DNA from: a virus
IMG/VR virus record: IMGVR_UViG_3300007514_000495
Coordinates: 1-23,910 of that record
Direction: 5' to 3' (one strand)
Length of the DNA stretch: 23,910 nt
Made by a program: the position numbers and the translations under genes. This document shows, piece by piece, positions 6,515 to 18,500 of this stretch (positions are counted from its first letter, which is position 1; each line of letters opens with the position of its first letter). The notes under the pieces were generated by a model. The model was not told where the DNA came from, searched no databases, and was given only the letters and a program-made list of their open reading frames with translations.

Positions 6515-9500
6515 TATCCGGCTCCTGTCAACTCAGGATACATACCAGCTTCCATCTTAATAATCCAACCCTCTTCTATCATCGGCACAAATAGGTTGTA
6601 ATAAAACGGGAATAACCACGGACGATTGAGTATCGCAACTTTAAACCATTCATTATATTCATACTTTAGTGCGTTTCTCTTGTCAGATGCTATAGCATCT
6701 TGCCTTCCTTCAAGCAACTTGTATTTTATATCGAACTCTGTTATAGCTTTCATAGCCATAAAGATATCTTCCCGATGAGGAGTGTCTTCAGGAATAAGTT
6801 CAGGACTATTCAATATTAAATTAAATTGAGTAATAGTATTAGTTCTACGTCCTTTAGATTCCTGTGTTAACAACGATTGCTCAAACGTAGGATGCATCGC
6901 TTTGAAATTATCAGACCAATACCCCCAATCGTCCTGTAAAGTCTTTACCAAATTTTGATCGTCTGCTACACGAGCCGCCGCAATCTTGGTATCAAAGTCG
7001 TGTTTCCTGCTGTAATAAGCTATAGAAGCAGACGAAACTAATAAACTTTCAACGTACTCAGTAAGAGTCTTTTCTTTTCTTAAACCTAACTCAAGTTGTA
7101 ATCTTCTTGCTTCTGCTACAGCTTCACTATCTTCTTCAGTGTCACCAACAGGAATAAAATAGGTAGCCGCTAAAGGAAAAGCTTCTAATATACCTTGATT
7201 ATCTTCCATCCAATCTAAAGCGGCTCTAGTAGATGGCTGTCTTGCGGCTGAAACTTTATCAGATTTACCTGCTTGGAATATAGAGAATTTAGGAAGTTCA
7301 CTTACCCACCATGCTTCTGAAATAGCTTCTGGAGTCATTCCATCAGCTTCACTTCTTTGATAAAACTCTTTCCAATGAATCTCAAGAGCTTTCTCAAAAG
7401 CAATTTCATGTGGTAATCCAGAATCCATAAATCCTTGGAATATTTTATTCCATTCCCATAAGCCACCAACAGTCATATCTTTAGGAGTACCTGTAGTTAA
7501 ACCAGACCACCAGCTTATATTCTGCAATAACTGTAATTGCTTACCAGCATGATCCACTCCTCTTAAAATGCTTTCTTCTAAAACAGCAGGATTAGAACTA
7601 TCAGCTAGAGTCTTAGGATCAGGGAATTGTCCTTGCGCCCACATAGCTTCAACTACACTAAGATTCGCTTTAGCTCTGCTACCAGCATAACCCGGAGTTT
7701 CATATCCAAGAGTTGAACTTATTAATTTAGCAACAGGAGCAGGTACTATATTTGACCACATCAAATCTGTAGCTTTTGAATCATAACCAAATCTGCTTAT
7801 CATGTGATCTTCCCAACCCCATACACCATCTCCTCTTAAAGAAGGATCGAGTAAAGACATCGCTCCAATAGCCATAGCCATAGGAGGACCAAATGAAGGT
7901 AAAGCTACTTGATCGTTATAACCCGGAATTGCATTAACGAGACTGATGGAAAGATCTTCATTCATTACACCTAATCCGTTTTCACCAAATAGTTTATTCA
8001 AGTACGGCAAATGTCCAATAGCATCAACAACATTTCCTAAAAGGGCACTCTCTGGAATTACTAATCTTTTCTGGTCATTTTTATCTGTATAAGTTAACCC
8101 ACTATTTTGTGACGCATGTAATGAAGCTTGCAGATTACGGATAGCATCTGGTCTTGTCTCCATTGTTCTAACCCATCTCTTTAAGAATTGTTCTTCAGCG
8201 AACCAGAATGGTAGCAATAAGCCAGCAGTCTCTTGGAATAAAGATCTAACTGAATGGTCATCTATAAATTCTGATGTCATCCACATCGCGCGTTCTACTG
8301 CAAGATTTACATGTTCTCTTTCCTGTATAGATTTAAGATTTATGTATTCAATAAGCTGTTTAGTCGCAGTTCTATAACTTCTACCATCATCAAAGTTTTG
8401 GCTTCTATTCCACAAATCAACAAAGTGTTCTCTGTATTGTGGGAATGCTTCAAAGAATAACCCTGTAGGTTGAGGTCGATTTTCTATTGTTTCCTTTAGA
8501 GTTTTAAAAGTTTCAGCTTGGTTTCTACTAGCATATGAAGCTTTTGTATACTTTGATTTTACTTCGTCCCATGTTTGCACTTGGAAAAGTTGTTCACGCA
8601 CACCTTCTTTACTTCTTAACCCTTGAGCATAATCATCTAATAATTGAGCTACTTGACCAGCAGGAGTTCCTTGCAAAACACCTTCAGCTTGGGGACGCAT
8701 AAGAGTAATGAATTCATCCAACTCAGGAATACTTGTTTGTTCAACTCCTGTTTCATCTACACCATGACGTATCCCTAGTTTTATTTGTTCAATCTCAGTC
8801 ATGTCACCTTCAGGACTTATACGTTGATATTGAACAGGTTCAGGCACCTCATCTATACGTTTACGCAGGAACCTGAAAGCATTCGGTTCATGGTTGTAAA
8901 AATACCTAATCCCTTTAGTTAGATCCAAAGCTTCAGCAAAGTAATGTGTGAACATAGGTTCACGAGCCATAGCCGCGATTATTGGTTGAACAGCACCATC
9001 AAAGAATCCACGTAATACCATTTGGAATCTTTCATCAGCAGTAGGTGGAGCATCGACTGGAATTCTAGCTAACATTCGTTCAGGTAGAATGTTTTTATTA
9101 CCCCATAAATTCAACCTAGTTGACATATTGTCAATAGGCATATCATCTTGCATTTCTAATAAACCTACATAATTACCTCTTGATGCACCTTTATCATTTT
9201 TAGCAGACATCATACGCACTGCTTCAACTTGTAAAACTTTAGCTTGATGTTCAGCCATATTTAATTTGTCAACAGGTCCATTAATTTGAGTATCTACTTT
9301 AAGGAATTCTTTATCTAAAATCTTTTCATTTCTAAGATCTGTTAATAACTGAGGATAAACTTCTCGCCACCAATCATTCTCTGATTCAAATACAAACTCG
9401 CCAGCATTTTGAATTGCTCTTCTGAAATCAGGAACTTGATCCCATCTTGCTTCAAGAATTTCTTTGATTAACTCTCTATCACTTACAGAATCACCAACTT

Positions 9501-12500
9501 GTTTTTTGTTTCTGTCACGTAATGTTCTGAAAACACTCCTAAGAAGTTCTTCAAACTCTTCTTCTTCTCTTAAAGGATTAGCAAATTGTCCTGATCGTAA
9601 ACGTGGACCTGCAATATTTAATGCTTTAATTCTTTTTTCTTCTAAGAAATTAACTAATTCATCACGATTTGGATTAATAATGTAAGGTCTTTTATGCCTT
9701 TTAGCAAAGTCTAATGTTAATTTAGTTCCACCAGTTAACTGACTTTCTTTCTTTCCAACTCTAGGATTCACTCTAGGATCCCAAATAAGTGTTGCTTGTG
9801 AACCCATAACATTCTCTTCAGTTCTTATTTCCCATTTAGAAGATCCAGATTCTTTAAGACCAAAATCTTTTAAAGTTTGAGGATCAGAAGAAGGACCATC
9901 AGTCGCTCGATCCCATACTCTCCAACCTTTAGGTGCTTTACCGCCAGTTTTAATATTCATAGCACGAGCCGCACGTAACCCTGCTTGATCTATACCAATC
10001 TGACCACCACCTATAACTAAATCAAGTCCTGTATAAAATTCAGGTGTAGTTTTACCAGCAAGTTCACCAGTTTTACCCTTAGATAAAGGATAGTTTTTCG
10101 GTACGCTAACAACTTTAAATTTTATTTGAGCTTGTCCTTTGCTGAGATTCAAAGACTTGTCTTTAATGTTATCTCGTTTCCAATTTACTCTTGCCGCTTG
10201 CTCATCAACACCTTCTATTTTCGCCCAATCGCTAGGATCCATCTGACTTGTAGGAATAATTGATTCAACCTTGACAAAGATTTGTTTCTTACCTTTGCCA
10301 TATAATTTAATGAGATCGCCTTCTTTTATTTTATTAGCTGTTCTAAATCCAGCAGTATGACCAGTTATTACACCTGATAAAATTGCATCCATTCTATCGT
10401 TTTTAAATTTCTTTTTTATATCTGGATGCATCGGTAAAGAACCTGCCCTACCTCCACCTGTTACAGCTAACTCTGATTTAATTGTTGTTCCCATAGGTAA
10501 ATCAGCAAAAGCTAACCCTCTTGATCTTGCTTGGTTACCAGTTAATCTCTCAAAACCACTTCGATAAGTTCCTGTTTTAAACGCTTGATAAGCCCCTTCT
10601 GCTGTATTAAACAATCTTTCTCTAAAGAAAAATCCTTTATCATGCTCATAATAATTAGATAAAGAATTCTTAATACCAGAAGCTTTTGTTTTCTTATTAG
10701 GAATTTTGATTATATTAGTATCATCTTGAAAAGAAGGATGCATTTTTTCTTGTCCTTCTCTTAACCATAAATACTCGCTTTTACTATTCATATACAAATT
10801 AGTAGTAGGCAACTCATCAACATGACCCATTACTTCTATTTGATCCCCAACTAAATCTGCTGGATGAAGACTTAAAAACTTATCAGCTTCATCTAACCCT
10901 CCAACATCACCAGCAGAAAAACCGTAGATCTGAGGTGAATTATTACCTTTTTCAGTTATGACTCTAGGAATCCAAATAGATGCATCGGACATATGATCTG
11001 GGTAAGATTTATGTAAACGCTGACTAACAATATTTTTTACAGCAGAAGGTTTACCTGCTCTAGCTTGCCATGAAACAGGGATACCTTTTTTCCTAGCGCG
11101 TGTATCTAATCCTTGTAACCAACCCGGAAGTTTTGCCCATTCTTTAGGGGAATCTGTTCTAGACGGAGCCACATCTAAACGTGTTTGATTTCTATAAAAT
11201 GGAAGAACACCATCAACTTCATTATTAAAAATCATCATTCCAGCTTGATTATTTCTAAATGCTCGAACCTGACTGCCATCAATCATTTCAACAGGATCAT
11301 CATTAGGAATAGCACGACCTTCTGTTGGTGACCAATTTGCGCCTACTGGTCCTAACTCATCATAATCTTTTTCGTAATCTGTGCGTTTTAAACCACCGCG
11401 AGCCGCTGGTCTACGCTTCCTTCTAGTCTTAGACCAACGTGGACCTTTCCATTCTGACTCTCGGATACCACCTATATCAAGTATGTCTTCTTTGCGTAGA
11501 TTCTTAGCGTCTTCAGGATCTAAAACTTCTTCTACTTTTCTTGCTTTAAGAGGGAAAGATAAACCTGACTCAGGGTCTATTTCCTGACGAAGAGGGAATC
11601 TACCAGATTGTCTCTTTTGCCCTTTTTTGCCACCACGGAATCCTTCTCCACCGCCTACAGTTCTACTTACTGGAGGTACAGGAGCATCAGGATCACGAAC
11701 GAAATCTTTCCCTGCTGTACCTTTACGTTCATCACCTCGACGATTCCAAGGTCTTATCCTGCCACCTCGATATCCAGTAGGCATTGACTCGCCGAAATAT
11801 AAAGGCTCGAAGTTACCTTTCCAAGTATCATACACATCAGCTACATCAAGTTTGTCTGCTTCAGGAATTTGATGAGCGCCTTCGTCATACCTTAATGCGT
11901 TAGGAAATATTTCTTCGACAGGTGCAAAAGGTTCAGCGATTAAATCTAAATCAGGTACAAGCATCTCTTCTGGGTATTCAGGCCATATTCTGCGTAAACC
12001 TGTGCTTCCTTTAGTGCCGCCTATAGTTCCTATAAAGTCACGTTTAGGCGTAGTTCCTTCTAAACTTAATCTTTTTTGTGCATCAAGTATTTTATTTTCA
12101 AGATCGTGTATCTGCTCTGGTGTATAGTAACGAACCTTTGTTTCCTCTAAATGCTCTAACAAAGCATGTGTAGGAGTTAAACTAGCTATTTCATCTCTAA
12201 AATCTAAATCGTTCTGCATATCGAATGCAACAGTTTGAAGATCATCTGGATCCCAACCGCTACGTTGCATCTCTTCACTTACTTCCAAATACTTTTCAAA
12301 CTCAGCCATTTGTTCTTCTGTGTAACCACGAGCTTCGCTGAAAGCTCTCCAATCATATGGTTCTTCTTCAGTAATAGATTGAGCTAAAGCACTCCAAGGT
12401 TCTTCAATATGATCTTTTTCATTAATAGAAGTTTTTGCATGATAGATTGCCCAATCTAAAAAGTCAGCATCTTCCACTTCATCTGTGTACCCAATGTCAT

Positions 12501-15500
12501 GCATTTTTTCCATTGCAGATTTATTTTTTTGAAGCTGTTCACCAAGATAATCTTCAAGTGCATCAAAATGTGAGTCTAGCATTTCAGCATATTCAGGCGA
12601 TGAGTCTGCGTATCTTGCACCTCTATTAGCTTCATTAAGTTCTTTTTTAAGTAAAGCTATTTCTTCATTAAGTGTCGCTCTTTCTTGGGCAAATAGTTTT
12701 GTTCGTGTATCTTCAATGAAATCTCTAGTCCCTGATTTGCCTAATAATTCAATATCGTCTTTAAATGTTTCAGGTTTAAAACTGGTGTAAGTTCTACGTG
12801 TTTTAAACAAATCATCTAATTCTAATTTAAGATTATTTTCAGCTTCACGTAAAGCCTCTATTTCAATATCGTATCCTTCTATTCGAATCTGATCTAACGC
12901 TTCTAATTGAACATCATCCCAATCTGGTTCAAGAGGCGAAGGACGTTCATCAACGGTTCCTTCAAGCAAGATTCGGAACATGTCGCGTTCCTCTTCAGCA
13001 ATTTCTATCTGCTCACGAATATCATCTAACTGTCCCTCAAGTTCTACTTTCTTCTGCTTCTTACTTACAGATCCGCGTGGTCCTTTGTAACGAATACCGT
13101 CAGGCATATCTTGAGCATCAAATAAAGAAGTTTGCGATCTGTCTACAAAACCACGAACGTGCGGTGATACTTCGTGAGGAAGCTCTAACCCAGAATCACG
13201 ATTAGCCATGTACTTATACCACATAGAACGAGGACTTTCTTCGTAAACGTTGTATCCTCGCATATAAAGTTCTTCAGCCATTTCATCAAAGTAATCAAAC
13301 ATCTTTGAACGGTTAGATTTTTTAATACCAAGCAATTTATAGGTATACATCTTCGATTCGAATGCACCACTTCCATACATCAAAATACTTAAAAGTGTTT
13401 CATCTGGCATACTTTCTACAAGAATGTCACCAGTATTAGGATTCTTCCAAGCATCATCAAGATAAGCAGGTGCTTCATCTAAAGGACTTAAAGTCTTATA
13501 CCCAGCAGGACGATTAGCTAAAACATTTTTTAAATCTCTAATAATTTGATTAGAATTAAATCCTTTAATTGGAAGATATTTCTGTGTCGCTCCTTGAGTT
13601 CTAAGTTCTAACTCAATAATACCTGTAGCTAAATCTTCGTTACTAAGATGTCGCAATTCACGATTTAGTAGTTTAAATGCTCTACCATTTTTTCTGTCCA
13701 TTGGATATGTATCAGAAGCTTTTGCGATTTTAGAAGGACGTACTCTAGGTTGATTACTTAAAGGATGGCTACCAAATGGTTCTTTTCTTAAGAAAGATCC
13801 ATCATCTGCTTTCTTCAATACATCAACAACAGCTTCTTCTATACCATGTAAACCTTCAGGAAAGTCACCTAAATTTTGCCAAATAGCTAATTCTAAATCT
13901 CTTACAGTAGCTCCTGCTTTATCTTTAACAGTATTAAAAGCTTTATCAACTACTTTCCCAAACACATCATAAGAAGACCCAGCAGATTTACCAGAAGGTG
14001 CCGCATAACGAACTCTTGAACCTTTAGGTAGAGAGAACAAAGCGCGAGCAAGATTACTTATTTCTTCTTCAATCCACTCACGTTTATCTAACGTAGTTTT
14101 CATAAATTTATTATTTGCAGAAGGTTCCCATTCATTAGGGATAGGGATACCATCATCTACTTTCTGAACCCAACCAGTTGGGACACTATTAGCGTCACCC
14201 CATCTATCTCCAACTAGAAGAACTGTTACCGGATTCTCTTCATAACCCATTGTTCCATCAGGACGCATAAACGCATGACCGCTTGTAGAACCGTAATACC
14301 TCCCAAATCCGGGTTCTGCTTGATGTTCTGCTCTACTTACTTTTCTACGAACAAGTGTTCCTACAAATTCTTCTCCAACTAATTTTGCTTTAGGATCGGC
14401 TATTGGTGTTACTTGAGGAGGAATAATATCTGTATCATCTAACCATTTTCTCCATGTGTGTAACGCTTTCATTACACCTTTCATTGCAGGAAGATCATGC
14501 GAACCTGCAAGCAATGGAACTTTTTTACCTTGATAATCCATTAATTGTGGTTCAGTAAATAATGCTGTAAATTCTTTCGCAAATTTCTGAGGAGTATTAG
14601 AACCTTGCATACGTGTAGCACGATTTACTATTTCGCCTGCGCGTTCCATATGTAATGACAACCATTGAGTCGGTCTAATAGAACCCATCGGTCTATTCAT
14701 TGGATCAAGCAAATGCATTACTTTCATAGCTTCTTCGTAACCAAGTTCTGTAGACAAAGCTTCATCTAATTTATTGAACATTTGTTTACCGATAGGTGTA
14801 TTACTTTCTTCAAACATCCATGTTAATAATGCGGCTGTGTCTCCAGTAACATGAGGGAAGTAGACTCCTATTTCGTCAGGTAACACAGGATCAACAGTTT
14901 TAGCGACTATTGGATCCATTCCACCTGTACGCACAAGAGCTTCTAAACTTTGCTCTCCCTGCACAGTCCCAGCTAAATGGTCAACTGCATCACTATACGC
15001 TTGCTTACTAACATCAGTCATTGAGCTAGTGAAATTAGTTGAACTCTTATTATTGCCTATAAGAAAAGCAAAAGTATCTGGGTGATATGTAGCATTATCT
15101 GATCTATCTAAAAGCTTTAATGTCTGATGCAAAAATTTTGCTTCGAGAGGACGTCCCTCTCGTGCAAGTTTTTGAGGTATCAGAGTCTCGGCTCTTTTAA
15201 TTGTCATAGGTTTAGCTACGCCTCTAACCATGTTAATTCCCGGAATGATTATTTCAGCTTCTTTTGAATAACCACTTAAACCTCTTTCAGCAACTTTTTT
15301 GTAATAAGTCCGAAATGTTCTTTTAACGTTAGGTATTTTTTCAATCATGTCATAAGCAATACGCGCAGTTAAAACAGGATCTTGTGTACTTAATTGAGTG
15401 ACTTGCGCTGTTTCATATCCAGCATCAACACCAAGTTCATATAATAATGACTGACCTGATTCTCCTCGGACTAGACGATCTGTGTTAGCTAAAACATCTT

Positions 15501-18500
15501 CATCAACAAAATGTGATAACTGAAAACCTATCGCTTGCATAGAAGGATCATTTTTATAAACCATAAGACTTTGCCCTAAAGCATCTTGTCTTGATAAACC
15601 TTCGTGAGAGACATCTGTTACGACATCCCATTTACTATTATTTTGTAATTTAATATACGGCAATAATCCGCGTGTACTACCAATACCTCTACTGTTAAGT
15701 TGCAACATCTCGTCAATAGCAGATAAATGATTCTGTCCGTAATATGCACGATACGCTCCGAACAGTCCTTCGTAAGCGGCATTCATAACTATAGGATTTA
15801 AAAACTGTCTTTCTACTGCAACAAGTAATCTATCCGAATCTGACTTTATAGCTTTTAAAGCACCCTTCGCTAATTTTGGTTTAGAAAGAATTTCAGGAGT
15901 TACACGATGCAATCCGCGTGATAAACGATTTGAAGTGGCTTCAAGAATTCCTAACAAACCTCCCCATTGAAATCGTTTAGGATCATCTAAATGTCTTGAA
16001 TTAGTTCCAAGCAAACTGTTTAATCTTCCGCGAGCATTTAAAGCAAATACCCTTTGTGAGCCTTCTGCTAAATACTCACCTCTAATAATTTGCATTCTTA
16101 TATTTTTAATTGCTGTCATTATGTCATCGGCTTCCATCATTCCCCACACATGACCGATCTTTTTTTCAGCTTCCATAGCCGCACGTTTAGTAATGGAAGC
16201 GTCACCAATTCCAAAAGCTTCTAAGGCAAAACGATATGATCTATTAATAGGTCGCATAAGAAGCATTCTTCGCGTTTCTGGGCTAACAGGCTGTGTCATC
16301 AATTCGCCCCAAGGACCGTAAACTTTAGCTCTATTTAAAGAATGTTTAGCTAATTTAGAACTAGCCCACGCTGATGGACCTTCACGCAAAATAAATTGCA
16401 AACCTTCATCTGCCGCGTTTCTAACACCAACACCTAATCGCATAAGTACAAGTGGTCGCCAGTATCGAGAAATAACTCTGTCCCAAATTGCTGGTCCGAA
16501 TTTACCTTTTGTGCCGCCATAACTTAGGAAACTCATCATGTTCATAAACCGTGCGGCTTCACCTAGTTCACGCCAACTTGGAATAACATTTAAATTCGAT
16601 ACTTGTGCTTCTACTGCACCACCCGGAACTATAGCTCTATGACTTCTACCTACACTTGAAGTAATCAAATCTTGTCCAAAGTTTGAATAATGGTGTGCGC
16701 CTTGACGTATGAAACGTGACATCCATTTTTCTATTCCAGCGCCACCGTATACTAAGGCTCCAGTTCTTCCAAGGAAATCCATTAAGAAATGGCTTTGAAC
16801 ATCCCATTTTTGTGCAGGTGTTCCATTAAGAAATATAGAAAGATATGTATCTAATACTTTTCTATCCATGTCTGCTTTGATACCCATATCAAGCAATGAT
16901 TTAAAATCTCGAATAGCATGAATATCCTCAACATCAATATGTCCTTTACGTGGAGCAATCTTTGTTAATTTGTCCATCAATCTCATAGGATGATAAAGCA
17001 AAGAATAAGCAACTTCTAAACCTTTATCTGTCAATGAACCAAGAGGTGTGTAATACTGTCGTTCTTTTACAATTATTCCTAGTTGATTTTTTACAAAGCT
17101 TTTAAGATCAGCAATTTTTATTTTCCTGCCCCTATTAGCCGCTGATTGTTTATTTAAAATTGAAACAACAGATCGGTATCCTTTGCTTTCAATAGCATCT
17201 AATAATTGTGCTGGTGTCGCATAACCAGCATTTTGTAACATTCGGAATCTAGGAGTATTAGCTCCTGCTAAAGCTATTCCTTCATCAGCTATTTCATCCC
17301 ATGTCTTTGAAGCTATATTCTCAATTAAAGTAGGTAATGGATTAGAAGCATTTGCGCTACCTGCGTTTGCTTCAATAGCACTTTTACGATTCTGTGTCAT
17401 TTGACGAGCGCCACGCATAAAGCCCCTTGTTCTAGGGAACTGCGCTCTACCATTTTCAAACTTAACAACACCGAATCTATCAGTGTGAACAGTAAAGAAA
17501 TCAGAGAATTGTGGTAAATCATCTCTAACGAGACTAACTATGTCAGGATCTAATCCTTTTGGATCGACACCATTTTTCAAATTTTGATATGCAATATAAA
17601 TTTGTTCAGTCATTAAATCTACATCTCGTAAAAACACATCTTTAAGAGTTTGTAAATCTGCTGAGTTTAAATTGTATTGAGTTAGTATTCGTGCTGTTTC
17701 ATCAAATGTTGGTCCTTTACGAGAAGTTTCTGTTATATGACCAACATTAGAAGATGTGCTTTCTAAAATATCTAACAAATCGTTTTGAGTTAATTTTTTA
17801 ACAGAATCAAGATCTTCAAATGTAAAATCTCTCTTTGTGTGTATTCGTCTATAAAGATTATTAACAAGACCAACTTGTCGTGTTGTCCTAAAAGTATTAA
17901 CAGATTGTGCGTAAGCTACTGGTTGTATCTCTTGCATTCTATAAGAAGCACTTTCTAAGAAAGTATCCATTCCTTTACGCATATGTATCCGCAATTTTGA
18001 TGCTCTAGTAAGTCGTGGGAAAAAGAATTTATCCGACCTACCTGCTAATCCTGCTCTACCAAATGGTGTAGCTGACAAAGCACGAATACCATTTTCGCTT
18101 TGAAGATAAGCCCAAACACCATCCCATTCATCTAATCCGGGTTGTTTAACTTTAAGGAGTGGTGCTTCTGCTGGTATCTTTAAACCAGCAGGCATCAAAT
18201 CATAATCATTAACAGTCATACCTGAATGTTTCATCGCGTTATGGTAACGCTTCAGGTCAGGTAAAAGTCCTGCAAGTTTCGGTTGCTTATTAACTAAATC
18301 AACTAAAGGATCAATCGAATGAATATTTTTACTTCCATTCAAATTATATAAATGATTAGTTTTAACCCACAGATCATGCGCGGCGAAATGATCCATAATC
18401 ATTTGAATATTATCTTCAACATATCTAAGTTGTTTTTTCAAATAAAAAGGCATCTTGCCTAACCAGTTAGGTTCAAAATCAGCTACATAAGCATTACGTT

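Noticed and set aside
14211-14350. Possible ADP-ribosyltransferase R-STS-ExE motif in the giant protein (LVRRK...YYGSTSGHAF...GYEEN)
   Set aside because: The distance from STS to the ExE-like pair is only about 15 residues, far shorter than in ART toxins, and flanking strands do not match. It remains an unexplained segment.
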